A DNA stretch of 64,000 nt from Hofstenia miamia (Eukaryota; Xenacoelomorpha; Acoela), in NCBI GenBank assembly GCA_004352715.1, contig SCFE01000024.1, forward strand, positions 415,337 to 479,336. The letters are read 5' to 3'. Both the position numbers and the translations under genes were made by a program. The notes under the pieces are model-generated. The model had not been told where the DNA came from. It searched no databases and worked only from the letters and a program-made list of their open reading frames with translations. Shown here in pieces: positions 1 to 10,504 of the stretch. Every line of letters begins with the position of its first letter. The first letter of the stretch is position 1.

Positions 1-365
1 ATTCCACCAGACACGGCTACCACGCTGACTGGAATGTCTCACATTCTTATAAATGAGGCAACGGACGCGTCCGGTGCTGCAACCAGCAAACGACGTTTTG
101 AGACAAGATCACGGCGCTTTTTGAGGAGGTATTTTATCAACGATGTGAAATACGGGGTCTCTATCCTTGATAATGACACGTTTCAGCGGACAATATCTAT
201 CAAAGAAACCACAGAGAATGCTAACAAGAATATCGAAAATGTAATCAATGTCAGAATGTTGCAGAAGGAAGGAGAAATCGAAGTTATCAAGGCCAGGTTC
301 AAGGCAGCAACAGCCGAGCCTTTGACATGACGGAAGTAACCAGCGCGTGTATACAAGATATCATT
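1..365 (-). pseudogene. LINE ORF2 linker after endonuclease, distal part
   Basis: Read on the minus strand this piece resumes the LINE that is interrupted by the mariner element at 366-1730. The translation contains a stretch like FDFSFLLQHSDIDYIF followed by CPLKR and RDPVF. This is the usual CR1/L2-type sequence between the endonuclease and the reverse transcriptase. After one frameshift it continues as YLLKKRRDLVSKRR. No reverse transcriptase is seen because the window begins here. The frameshift marks it as dead. Family placement as CR1/L2-like rests on motif resemblance only. Confidence 0.6.
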
Positions 366-1730
366 TAACCTCTGTTCGAAAAGTCTGCGTGCATTGAAAA
401 ATAAAACAATTACAAAACTAAGTACACGTTTAGATAAATCTGTTACCACCATGATTTTGAGCAATTTTAACTCTAATATCAGTTTGTTGAGCTACATATT
501 TCATTATATCTCGTCGCCTCAAGTCATTCCAAGTTTGATTGACACAAGCATGCAATTCATCTCTATTTTGAGGATCTAGGAGTTCCACTCGATCAGCAAT
601 AACGCGAAATAAGCCAGCATCTAAAGGATTTAAATCAGGACTTTGAGGAGCTTGCATCAGTAGCTGTATAGTTGGGTGACGTGCCATCACCTCTCTAATT
701 GAGGCCACATTGTTATCTATCACATGAGGTCTGGCATTGTCCATCTGTAGTACCTCAATTCCATAGTTTTCACAGAGTGGTAATATCTCGTTGTCCAGTA
801 AGCGAGTAAAAAATTGTCCATCACAAGTGAGATCACGCCAGTATACATCCCCCCGATGGTGATATCGACTGTTTCTTTGATATCTCCGCATCTCTCCAAC
901 TGGCCATAGCCCAACCTTTCCATCATCTGCTGCAGCACTGATTACAGCAACAAACATAAGCTTAGGTTTATGTGCTGGTCGATGCTCGAATTCGACTGGA
1001 GAGTTACTTCTTCTGTAGATGTGTTTCTTCTCCCTGTAGCATTCCCACCATTTCTCGTCTAAAAATGCAGTTCGTCTTGAAGGTCTTGGATTAGCAGCAA
1101 CAAATTCAAGCCTTTTGCGTATATTTTCAGCTGACAGAATAGGCCTTGCTACTTTCTTACATATTCTCATTTTTAGCTTTGATCGCATTTCATTGGCCGT
1201 AGATGGAGCACAATTCAACTGTCTTGCTAGTCTGCGACAAGTGCTATTTCTGCGTCTATTAGTGCGAATCAAACGTACCATCTGATTTTGCAATTCTTGG
1301 TTCTGTACCTTGCTTGGTCTTCCTTGTCTTGATTTGGATCTTAAAGTATTCGTTGCTTGGAATTTTTTAAAAAGGGCAGCAGGATAATTTCGGCCAATTT
1401 GATATTCTTGACATAGATCAACAACGCTTTCGTCAGAATTATGATTTTTAATTTTAAGATATCGCAATAGAATTTGTCTGCGCTCGTTTTCACTCAACTC
1501 AATATTTCGATTAACGCGTGGCATAATTTCGTGCAAATTATTTTAACAGAGAGAGAGAACTTAGTTTAATGTAAACAAACAATCAATCACAAATTGCATT
1601 CAATCTCATTGGCGCAGACAACTAAACAACAGACACGATGAGTAACACAGAGACAATTACATTCTCACAATTAGATATTGCCACGCTATAATTTAAATAG
1701 AATGCACGCAGACTTTTCGAACAGAGGTTA
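366..1730 (-). mobile_element. Mariner-like (DD39D) transposon with perfect TIRs and TA target duplication
   Basis: The element spans 368-1728 (1361 bp). Its first 28 bases (368-395, beginning ACCTCTGTTCGAAAAG) are an exact reverse complement of its last 28 (1701-1728). It is flanked by TA at 366-367 and 1729-1730, the target duplication of the Tc1/mariner superfamily. It holds a single uninterrupted transposase gene on the minus strand. Identical termini and an open gene argue for a recent insertion. It sits inside a degenerate LINE whose reading continues on both sides, so it is younger than that LINE. Confidence 0.95.
430..1524 (-). CDS. Mariner-like transposase, DD39D type
   Basis: This is a 364-aa cut-and-paste transposase that would bind the flanking 28-bp repeats and move the element between TA sites. 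The ATG at 1524 is chosen because the upstream in-frame codon at 1536 is TTG. The N-terminal ~110 residues are basic and fit a helix-turn-helix DNA-binding region. The DDE/D catalytic core shows FLDEKWW (Asp ~156), LQMDNARPH (Asp ~262) and SPDLNPLDAGLF (Asp ~302). There are 39 residues between the second and third Asp. The DEKWW block and the 39-residue spacing match the plant-type mariner-like transposases rather than classical animal mariner (DD34D) or Tc1 (DD34E). There is no stop or frameshift, and all three acidic residues are present, so the protein could be active. Its origin, vertical or transferred, cannot be settled here. Confidence 0.93.
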   Translation of the reverse strand: MPRVNRNIELSENERRQILLRYLKIKNHNSDESVVDLCQEYQIGRNYPAALFKKFQATNTLRSKSRQGRPSKVQNQELQNQMVRLIRTNRRRNSTCRRLARQLNCAPSTANEMRSKLKMRICKKVARPILSAENIRKRLEFVAANPRPSRRTAFLDEKWWECYREKKHIYRRSNSPVEFEHRPAHKPKLMFVAVISAAADDGKVGLWPVGEMRRYQRNSRYHHRGDVYWRDLTCDGQFFTRLLDNEILPLCENYGIEVLQMDNARPHVIDNNVASIREVMARHPTIQLLMQAPQSPDLNPLDAGLFRVIADRVELLDPQNRDELHACVNQTWNDLRRRDIMKYVAQQTDIRVKIAQNHGGNRFI

Positions 1731-2326
1731 TATTGTTAGCGATGATACCAAGATGATCAGAAGGGATAGTAAGCGTGACTGTGGCAACATCAGAGATAAC
1801 ATTAGGATTGCTGACAAAAACATGATCAAGGGAAGCGCGTCCACGTTGAAGAAAATTCGTTATCTGAGTCAAGTGGGAAGTATTGGTGATTAGCTCAACA
1901 TTGAAGTGGTTTAAAACACCAGAAAGAACAAAAGTAGCATGCGGTCAGGAGCAAAGAATGTCATCAACAGTGTTAATAATATGCTGTCATTCACAGCGTC
2001 GGGAGGATAATACAAGGTAACAAATATGAAAAAGCGAGACTTGATGTGGACTCGAAGCCAGAGGATTTCGAACAGGTGTGAGTTAACAGGACAAATAACT
2101 TCAGCAGGAAATGATGAGAAAGATACATTGCAACTCCGCCCCCAACGCGCTTATTAGAAGAGGCTTCGCAGCGATCCTTGTGGTAGACATAATTAGTGAT
2201 AGAATCACAACTGTTGTCAACTTCATCCGAAAGCCAAGTCTCCGTCACAGCACAAATATTGATATTCAGGGAACGAAGGTCAGTCTTAAGTTGGACAGTA
2301 GCAAAAGGTTTCTTGAAAGAGGGCAT
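1731..2326 (-). pseudogene. LINE endonuclease (APE-type) fragment
   Basis: The minus-strand translation gives INICAVTETWLSDEVDN and later GGGVAMYLSHHF. Both are standard blocks of the apurinic-type endonuclease of non-LTR retrotransposons. After frameshifts it continues with RASLDHVFVSN and IPSDHLGII, the end of the endonuclease domain with the conserved SDH. The domain lies just upstream of the linker at 1-365 once the inserted mariner is ignored. Several frame changes make it a pseudogene. Confidence 0.8.
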
Positions 2327-2352
2327 TAATTAACATAAAATGAAGAGAAGGC

Positions 2353-2748
2353 TTAGATAGTCAACCCCTGTGTGATTGGTACTTCTATATCGTCAACATA
2401 CAGTTTTAGGTTGCAAATTTTGATGTTTCTTCCGGATTGTTCATCCTTGAGTAAATCGTATTTTCTAGCAAACAGTTTCCATTCCAATGATGCTTCCTCC
2501 GTTTGTAATTGGCGGCTTATATAGATCTTTTCCCCATATGATTTCAAATGACCAGCCTAAGAAAGGACGATCTTGGATTGGAGGGGTCTGGCAAACTTAA
2601 CAATTAAAGAACGGTGTCTGGTCGTATCATGATCAGTTCTATGATTGCCAATTCTATAGAAGTTAACAATTTGTACATAAATTATCAATGCCATATGTTT
2701 CAAAACGGAGTCAATTTGCTTCTTTTCAGCTTCTAAACGGCTTGCCAC
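2353..2748 (-). pseudogene. LINE ORF1 RNA-binding region
   Basis: Two minus-strand reading frames separated by a frameshift read RIGNHRTDHDTTRHRSLIVKF and then GEKIYISRQLQTEEASLEW. This pattern (basic RxG, followed by LIVKF and IYISRxL) is the RRM-like nucleic-acid-binding part of ORF1 proteins of CR1-group LINEs. It lies between the PHD finger at 2951-3300 and the endonuclease at 1731-2326, the expected order on the minus strand. Confidence 0.65.
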
Positions 2749-2950
2749 AAAGTTACCATTTATCTAGTAATTTTTCTTGATTCTGATACCACATGCGACA
2801 TCCGGATCAGATGAGAAATATTGGTTAGTTTAGAACGCCTACTGCAAGACACAGAAGTGAATCCTTCATTCCCAACAACAGGTTCGTCAGAGATAGCAAC
2901 GACCTTGTCGGTAATGATACTCTTATTGCTAGAATTCAATGCCTTTCAGA

Positions 2951-3300
2951 TCAGTGGAAATAGATGACAAAACAGTGTATTACTGACACTTCCAGAGTCG
3001 ATAATGTGTCGTCGACTGATTCATGAATATTCGAAGCGTTTGCTTTTAAGACGTGAACAATAGCTACTGGTAAAGTATCTTTGATAGTATCATAAATAAT
3101 TTTCTGGGTCGATTCATTTGAAATCTTTTTCCGAACACATGTTTTACACCGATATATTAGACACTTGGCTGTTGGCAGATGCGGCATGACTTCGGCAATG
3201 TAGACCAGAACAATCGTTGTGAAGCCAAGCGTCGCAGGTATCGCATTGTATCCACTCCGTTCCCTTTTTACAGTCGGCACAGACATCCTCCGTCGAAGTG
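2951..3300 (-). pseudogene. LINE ORF1 PHD-type zinc finger
   Basis: On the minus strand the start reads EDVCADCKKGTEWIQCDTC, continuing AWLHNDCSGL. After a frameshift it ends with YRCKTCVRKK. This supplies the CxxC, CxxC, HxxC and CxxC series of a PHD finger, as found in the ORF1 of some CR1/L2-type LINEs. The following ~100 residues are likely linker. The frameshift inside the finger shows decay. This is probably near the 5' end of the LINE that runs from here to beyond the left edge of the window. Confidence 0.7.
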
Positions 3301-3540
3301 TTTAATAAACAGGCTACGAATTTGGTCTACTATGCAAATAATAGGTCTATTGATATAATTATAATGCATTTCTAATCGTCTTACCTTATATTAGCATTGA
3401 CTATCACCGCAGGCACCCTATTTTCTACCTTCTAGCTCCCCATACTTAAATTACTAATATTTACACGAGCTTATTACAGTAGAATTTATTTTAATCTAAT
3501 ACTTTTCCAGCAATTTGCGTTCCGAAAAATAAAACGTGAC
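3300..3540. other. AT-rich stretch without recognisable content
   Basis: No gene, RNA or clear repeat structure was seen between the PHD-type LINE ORF1 and the dispersed repeat that begins near 3540. Confidence 0.5.
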
Positions 3541-3660
3541 AGTAGTTTATTAATAAGGGTAAATCTAAAATACGAAAGGTAAATTTGTAAACAAAAATAC
3601 GAAAGGGAGATGTGACATGTTAGAAATAAGCATGTCAATATATAATTTAGGCATCACTTA

Positions 3661-5299
3661 ATTTGTTCCAACGTAAAATGTTCCAAAATGTCCCTTTAAT
3701 TCACATTTATAGACATTTAATATAAAGGCAAAATTAACCAATGTGGTAAATTGGATATTGAATTGAAGATTCTGAGAATGGGATTAATTTAGCATTAAAT
3801 TGCACGTTGATAATAAATTTGTTAGACCTTTCGTGAACCATTGTGTTATTGTTGTTTAGTAATTATACTGTTTGTGGTAATAAACTTGAAATAGATCGTA
3901 ACTTAAATAGCATCTACGTTAACTTCCATTATTGATAAATAGTCTTTTAGTAGCAGTTACGGTTTATTGTATTGTCAATATTCAATTTGAATTTCAATTT
4001 TATTATTTATTTATTTACTTGAAGATTCGTAGTGTAAATAACACAGCCATACTTATATATGGAAATAGTAGGTCAGACTCCTACCGAATCTCCGTAAACA
4101 TTAAATGATTCAGATTTTACAAACACTGTAAATATTTTTTTAGTTACTGTTTGTTTGCATTACATGTAAGAAAAATTTTTTTAAATTCATATTAACAAGT
4201 ATAACGAAATAATGTTATAGACAATATTGGTTTACTAGCACCATTTTCGTGTTTTTCAATATTTATCCAATAATTTTTAACCACAAATCTAGCTTATTAA
4301 ATATTTCGAAGACCGCAAACTGTTGTATGATATTAATATTAGTTTGCGTTCTACATGCTATTATATCAATAAAATGTCAATTAACAGAAAATTTACCTTT
4401 TAATGTTGAAATACAATTAAGTCCGAGCATATGTCAATGAAAAACCATATAAGGTTCTTCAAGGATTGCTGCCATCAGCTTGCAATCAATTACGATACTC
4501 TACAAGACATAATTTAAGTAGTAGTATTCATTCATACACCGTAAATTTGAATTCGATTCCATAATAAAACAATTAGAAATTAAAATGAATAACTATGAAA
4601 TGTAGCTTTTCAGTGCATTATATATTAAATTTCTTTGATTGCTTGTTATTTTCGATTGCTAACATTGTAAATCTAAATCAGCTAACAGAGAACTTTCGTT
4701 AAATTAGCAGTAGCACCTCTCAAATCGATTTTTCTCGATCTAAATTGCAAAACCAATTTTCTCAGAAACGTCAATATCTAATTTATAACCATTTTTAAGG
4801 TTGGTACTTGAAAGGAATACTGAATATCTCAAAACGAATACCAAAAATCTCAAAACAGATACTGAGAAAATGTAACTACGGAAACCTTTGTTAGCTTTCA
4901 ACCAATAGCAATTGCTATGAAATCATATGTTTATGGCATTTAGACACAGAATTAAAAATTGTAATTTTTGGGGGTTGTATTTGCAGCTTGGTATTCAAAT
5001 ATAAGGCAAATTTCAATTGGATTTCAAAAAATTTTAAGTAAACATGAATACAGTAATTAATTGCCTATTAAAAATAAAAACATTTACAATAATATTATGA
5101 TTGTCTCTTTAAACTATGTCCCATATACATCTGTTATAAACTATATATTCAGTATCCGTTTTGAGATATTCAGTATTCGTTTTGAGAAATTTGGTATTCG
5201 TTTCAAGTACCAACCCATTTTTAATTTTGCATTATTATGAAATGTCCACAAATTTACGTTAAAGGGACAAATTGGAACATTTTACGTTGGCACAAATTA
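3661..5299. mobile_element. Element with ~59-bp terminal inverted repeats
   Basis: 3661-3719 (beginning ATTTGTTCCAACGTAAAATG) matches the reverse complement of 5240-5299 at roughly 85% by eye, giving long inverted termini around about 1.6 kb. No transposase is visible inside. The element contains the complete MITE 4799-5215. The target duplication could not be identified. It is best described as a non-autonomous long-TIR DNA element. Confidence 0.65.
4799..5215. mobile_element. MITE with GGTTGGTA ends and 9-bp target duplication (member 1)
   Basis: This is a 417-bp element. The left end GGTTGGTACTTGAAAGG and its following ~65 bases are mirrored at the right end, which closes with GTACCAACC at 5215. 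The termini are internally built of alternating units like GAATACTGAATATCTCAAAA. The flanking bases CATTTTTAA at 4790-4798 and 5216-5224 are identical, a 9-bp target duplication. No coding content. It shares its terminal eight bases and duplication length with the elements at 11782 and 14091. Confidence 0.85.
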
Positions 5300-5609
5300 T
5301 AGCACACCATAATTTCATCTGAACTGTCAATGTCAACTAACTACCTTACTAGCAATTATTGAAGTGTCAAGTTATGTGTCAGTTTTATTTAATATTAACC
5401 ATTTTAATCATCTATAACTTATTAATTATGCATTTGATTTTATTTTCTATTAATTTTATTGTTTTTATGAAGATTAGTTGTTTTTCATTAATATATATAG
5501 TATGCTAATAAAATACAAAAGGGGGCGATTTTTCCATTTTTGCTTTGCATGTTATTTTTTTGGAAATTCTACTTTTTCCGCTAACTAGCCTATCATATTT
5601 CTTGACAGT

Positions 5610-6480
5610 TCTAAGTTTCATCTTAGTAATTTCTAAAATATGAAAGGGAGCTAATTCTTTGCAAATATGCTGAATTTTCGAATTATTTAATGATAATTAT
5701 TTAATTTATTGCATTTGTCATCGTTTTCTTTAATATTTATTGAGATTTTGTTGTATTTTTAATCGTTTTTCTAGTTTTTATCTCCCTTTTGTTATTTGCT
5801 AAATTACTAAAATACAAAAGGGAGCTAATTTATGGCAATTTCAATGAATTCTTCAAATATTTAAAAATTGTAATGATGATGTATAATTATCTAAACACTT
5901 ACAAAAAAATAAAGATAAATACACTTTACAATGCTAAAAATCCACAGATTATTTGTGCATTAACTTGTTGTTATTTTTATTTATTATTTTTATTTTTTTT
6001 CTAATTTATTGTTACTATGTTTAGAAAGGATAATTTTTGAGCAGTAGTGGTGCTCATTTGTATTACCCATGACATTTAATTTATTATTTAAATATTAAAT
6101 CAATTAGATTAGTATTTCATTGTATTCCTTTAGTTTTTATATTGTTCAAGAACCTAGTACATTCATTTTAAGATATTTTATCTATATTAAAACTAATTAA
6201 TGAACTAGAATTTATATAATTCCATATTTTACTTCCCCTAACTTGAAGAGATTATCTTTGTAGCATAGAGTTATGCTGTTTTATTGAATTTTGGTTTTAT
6301 ACTTTAGCCCTAGTATTATATGTGTGATTAATTTCATTTAAATAGTTAAGCTCCATCAGGTATTCTTTTCTTTGTATATATATTATGTGCTTTAGTAGTT
6401 CAAATATGTATAAATCATATATATTGAGTATATCATTATCCAAAAACAACTGTTTTGTCAAATTTTTAAAATTAATTATT
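5610..6480. other. AT-rich spacer with AAATACAAAAGGGAG motifs
   Basis: Very AT-rich. Motifs of the AAATACAAAAGGGAG type occur at about 5510, 5635 and 5809. The right part, from about 6300, may be the 3' untranslated region of the minus-strand LINE that ends here. No gene was seen. Confidence 0.45.
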
Positions 6481-7951
6481 CTTATTATCTTTTTTGAATT
6501 TTGAAAATAGGCAGTAATGTGTTATAAGTAGTACCACCATATATCAATACTCCATATTGAATTATAGGTAAAATGTAAGTATTGTAATAGTTTAATGTTA
6601 CATGTTTTCGCACAAAATGTCTCAATTTCATTAACATATCACATAATTTAGATAGTTTCTTACACAATTCAAAAGTATGATTAGCAAACATCAAATTCTT
6701 GTCTACTATAATTCCTAAATATTTGTAGGATTTACAAATTTTTAATTCATATATAACCAGATACCTCAAGCCTCTGCAATCCCTTGGTCTCCTCAAAGAA
6801 ATTTAGTTGCATTGTTTTTTCACAATTTAATGAAAATTTGTTATAGCAAAGCCAATCCTGTGGTGTATCTAAATTCAGCTGTAAATTGTTAAAAATGTTT
6901 GCTTATCATATGAAGCAGAATGGAGATTTGTATCATCAGCAAAAAGAGTAGATGATACATTTAAATGACTTGGTAAGTCATTAATATATAATAAATCGAA
7001 AATAGTCCTAAAATCAATCCTTGAGGCACACCATATTTTATCTCTTTCAAGTAAGATTTATTAGAGTCATCACATACATATAGATGATGCTGATTAAGAT
7101 AACTTTCAAATAGTTTGAATATATGGCCTCTTACACCAAAGTTATTTAGCTTATATAATAATAATTTATGGTTAATAGTGACAAATGCTTTTTTTAAGTC
7201 AAAAATAGTTTTTGATCTTTTAAATTTCTTACAGTTTACACAAATTTCATTAATGCTAAGGTGGTATTGTAATTTTTTCTAAATCCAAATTGATTAGAAT
7301 TGAATAATTTATGTTTGTTTACATAACTAACTAATCTATTGTATATAAGTCTTTCAAATATTTTGCTAAAAACAGATAATAATGAAATTGGACTATAATT
7401 TAAAGGTTTCCATATATTATAAATTTTATTAGTATAATATTTTCATTTAATGTTTCATACTCTAGATACCATTTTATTTCTATAATGCAAAAAACTGTTA
7501 AAGTTTTTTGTAGATTTATTTTGCTTAAATTTCCTATAAGCTAAATTTTGTTTTGTTACTAAATTTTTTACTGAATTATTTATGAAGTTTATAGAATAAT
7601 CGTTTTTGAATTTAACAATCTTAAATTTTTTGATTGTTTCTTGTAATATATCAAGGAATTTAGAATATATCTTATTAGCATTTGAAAAAGTGGTTATGTA
7701 TATATCTTTAAATCACTGCATTAAAAGTAACATACAATGCAATAGATTTTCATTAGAAAACAGGAATGAATAATATGAAATCAATGTCTTTTTATTGCAT
7801 TTATAATCAGTTTTGTATGTTATAGTATAGGAATATTATCAGTAAAGATATTGTTAAGTAAATCAACAGAGACAATGTTGTCCATTTTAAAATTTGTAAT
7901 TATATGATCTAAACACAAGCCATTGTTATTGTGTGGATGAGTTATATCATT

Positions 7952-8446
7952 TTAAAGAAGTTTACAGTTATTTGCAGATATACATTGAAAATATGAATCT
8001 TTAATGGGTGTTGCTATTAGAGTATCAATGTTAAAATCTCCCATAATAATACATGGAGATCTTGTTTTGTTGCAATAATCAAGAAAATTTTCAAAGTTTG
8101 AAATGAAATTGTACTTTTCATTGTTTGGCGGATTGTATATGACACATATATTTTTTAACCTAGGTTTTGAAATTAAAAGATGGACATTTTCAATATGATA
8201 AAATCCTAAGTTGTCATTTTCTTTAATCCATGTCTCAGTTAGACATAAAGCTGAAAGATTAGAGTTAGTACTGATAAAAGCTTCTACAGATTCAAAATTC
8301 TTATTTAATAAACTTACATTTATGTGACATATTTTTAAATTTGATTTTTGAAATAATTTATTATTTATTTTGCAAGTTTTAGTTTTAAAATTTTGTTTAG
8401 AGCTATTTATGTATTCATTATTTAAAAAAACTGGGGATATAAACAA
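7952..8446 (-). pseudogene. LINE apurinic-type endonuclease
   Basis: A 164-codon minus-strand stretch containing LKICHINVSLLNKNFES, SALCLTETWIKEND, NICVIYNPPNNEKYN and the catalytic IIMGDFNIDTL. A segment normally carrying the central strand appears shortened. It belongs to the LINE 6480-8964 and is followed by its broken reverse transcriptase. Confidence 0.8.
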
Positions 8447-8604
8447 TACAGATCCTCTAAACTGTAGTTCTTTCTGTGATCATTGGAATCTATGACACAG
8501 ATCTTCTCTTCATTAGTCCCCACTTATTTGATCACCTCCATCTTTCTCAACTGTGATGTAATTCTAAACCTTAAAATGGTACCATCATTGTTAAAAAACA
8601 CTTC

Positions 8605-8964
8605 CTATTCTGATTTCTGCTTATTTCTCATCAAATCATGTTTCACTTCTCTCCTTACAAATTTTGCTATGATAGTAGGGCAATTACCATTCCTAGTTGG
8701 CAATCTATGACAAACTGAGATGTCCTCTACATTGATCTTCATACATTTACTTACTGCATCTCTTACCACTTTATAGATGTCCTCACCTTGTCTAAATGGA
8801 ATCCCAGAAATTCTCACATTATCTCTACAGCCATACTGTTCAAGCTTCTCTACTCCAAAATCAAATTTAACATTGTCTTTTTGATTTAGTTTTTCTTCAA
8901 GCATTTGCACCTTCTCAGCAGCACAGAATCCACAAAAAAATTCCCTGTCAAAAAAATTCCTCAA
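8605..8964 (-). pseudogene. LINE ORF1 protein fragment
   Basis: A 119-codon open stretch on the minus strand. Its N-terminal part is a short coiled-coil-like segment (EKVQMLEEKLNQKDN). It is followed by the RRM-like core with DNVRISGIP, GEDIYKVVRDAV and IIAKFVRREVK. It is separated from the endonuclease by a short gap, as in bicistronic LINEs. It carries no PHD finger or esterase, unlike the other LINE ORF1 remnants in the window. Confidence 0.75.
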
Positions 8965-9069
8965 AACTCATTTGGGAACCCAAATCGTTACCCAGGAAGG
9001 ACATTCCTTGGAAGTACATTCTACTTCATGGTGACTTCCTTCTTTTGGTTTCACAACATTACTAAATCT

Positions 9070-10400
9070 AATTAAACTGTATCATAAACAGGCAAACTTT
9101 GAATAATCATGTGAAATATGATAAATTAGTAAAGAAAAAATGAAAAAATGGGTTTAATTTCCAAAAAATAAAATATACAAAGTAAAAATGAATAAACCAC
9201 TCCTTTTCATATTTTATAAGGCTCCAATATATTAATTAACAAAATACAGCAAATTTTTGTAAAAAAACAATTTAATAGAAAATGCATAATGAATAAATTT
9301 TAAGGGACTAAAATAGTTAATATTAAACATAACTGATAAATAACTTTACATTTGAATAATTCTAGATATTAATAGTCAAAATATTGTAGAATCACAGGGG
9401 AGCTCTGGCTACTCTAGCAGTACTGTGTAACTCAAGAGTTTAGATCAAAGGTTGCAAAGTCTACCATAGCAGAGAGTGACCTGCATTCCAACAGAACAGT
9501 TATGTTGGTGGTTGACTGATTTTCTAACAAACACAGAAATTCCATTTCAGAAAGAACTCCAGCAGTGACCAACTCACATGGAATCATGCCAAAGCCAAAT
9601 CCTTGAAGCTAGTTGTGTGTCTCAAATAGTAATTTCTAGCTCAATAAACAATTTATCTCAGTTCTCTTATCTTGGCTCATGTAAATAATTGCTGTGCAAT
9701 CACGTTCACCAATGGCATAGTATATTTGCAAGGTGTTAATTTAAGTGCATGTACAAACAGATCAAATAAAAGATGTTATTCCCTACATGTAACTGTAACC
9801 TAAAGCAGCCACAATTCGGACTGTCACTGCTAAGGAGCTATTATTTGTTGCCCTAGACCCAGTGCAGTTTCCTCCCAAATTGTCACTGGATCTTACACAA
9901 TATTTATCATTAACAAAACCTTTGATCAACAAAATCTAAAAGGGGTTAGTAAATAAATAATTGCAAAGATCAAACACAGTAGAAGGAAGCTGAATTTATT
10001 GTGTGCTTCACTACATTGACTCAGATATTCATTACAAAAATCTGCAACTTATTATCTGACTTGTTTACACTTTCAAAGCACAGTTTCCCTCGCAAAGTTA
10101 AATGAGCAATCAAATGTAATTTAAATCAAGGGGACAAAAACTGACATATTGAATTAACTACACTCAAAATTCCAAAATTGATTAAAAGAAAATGATACAA
10201 ATAAGGTAGCAGTGAATCAAAAGAATCAAAATGTCAAAAAGACATAACACTATTCCAGAGTGCCAAAAATAATAAAAATATGGCCCCAATTGACTCTACA
10301 ATATAATGATGACATGCTCATTTCTAACATGTCAAATCTCCCTTTTGTATTATTACTTACAAATTTTCCTTTCTTATTTTAGACCCACTGAATAAAATAG
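9070..10400 (-). repeat. Old dispersed repeat, copy B (interrupted)
   Basis: The reverse complement of 10400-10305 and 9380-9070 matches copy A (3540-3655, 5335-5610). Here it is interrupted by the 916-bp element at 9385-10300. The same AAATAYRAAAGGGAG-like motifs are present in reverse at about 9199, 10337 and 10368. Confidence 0.6.
9381..10304. mobile_element. Non-autonomous DNA element with TGTAGARTCA ends, copy 1
   Basis: The element 9385-10300 (916 bp) begins TGTAGAATCA and ends TGACTCTACA, an inverted terminal repeat. It is flanked on both sides by ATAT (9381-9384 and 10301-10304). Its whole length aligns with the second copy at 10729-11623. Shared blocks include TACTCTAGCAGTACTGTG-like starts, GGTTGCAAAG, and TTTCCCTCGCAAAGTTAAA-like tails. 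There is no open reading frame of note. A 4-bp target duplication is consistent with Sola, Chapaev or Ginger-type transposases, but the superfamily is not established. Confidence 0.8.
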
Positions 10401-10504
10401 TGTTACCAATCATGACTAAATTGGGAGTTGAAAACCTCACCATAATAATTACAGTTTGGACACTGTTTCATAGCCAATACAATGGTTTACATAAAAAATC
10501 TCTA

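Larger units (their letters stand above)
3540..5610 (+). repeat. Old dispersed repeat, copy A (interrupted)
   Basis: Sequence at 3540-3655 (including GACATGTTAGAAATAAGCAT) and again at about 5335-5610 aligns in order with the reverse complement of 10400-10305 and 9380-9070. Copy A is interrupted by the long-TIR element 3661-5299. Copy B is interrupted by a different element, 9385-10300. Both halves carry repeated motifs of the form AAATAYRAAAGGGAG. It probably represents an ancient DNA transposon, but no coding capacity or clear termini were found. Confidence 0.6.
6480..8964 (-). mobile_element. Degenerate full-structure LINE (ORF1, endonuclease, RT)
   Basis: In minus-strand order: an ORF1 protein (8964-8605) with QYGCRDNVRISGIPFRQGED and HRLPTRNGNCP, typical of LINE ORF1 RNA-binding proteins. 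Then an endonuclease (8446-7952) with ALCLTETWI and IIMGDFNIDTL. Then a reverse transcriptase with GVPQG- and YINDLP-type blocks around 7030-6970 and the catalytic LFADDTNL near 6940. Finally an RT C-terminus (6796-6485) with YKYLGIIVD and YYNTYILPIIQYG. Multiple frameshifts and stops interrupt the RT, so it is inactive. The domain order is complete, suggesting a once full-length copy. The exact clade is not determined. Confidence 0.85.

Noticed and set aside
34-330. 98-codon plus-strand open frame at the window start
   Set aside because: The minus strand here reads as LINE linker sequence, so this is a shadow frame.
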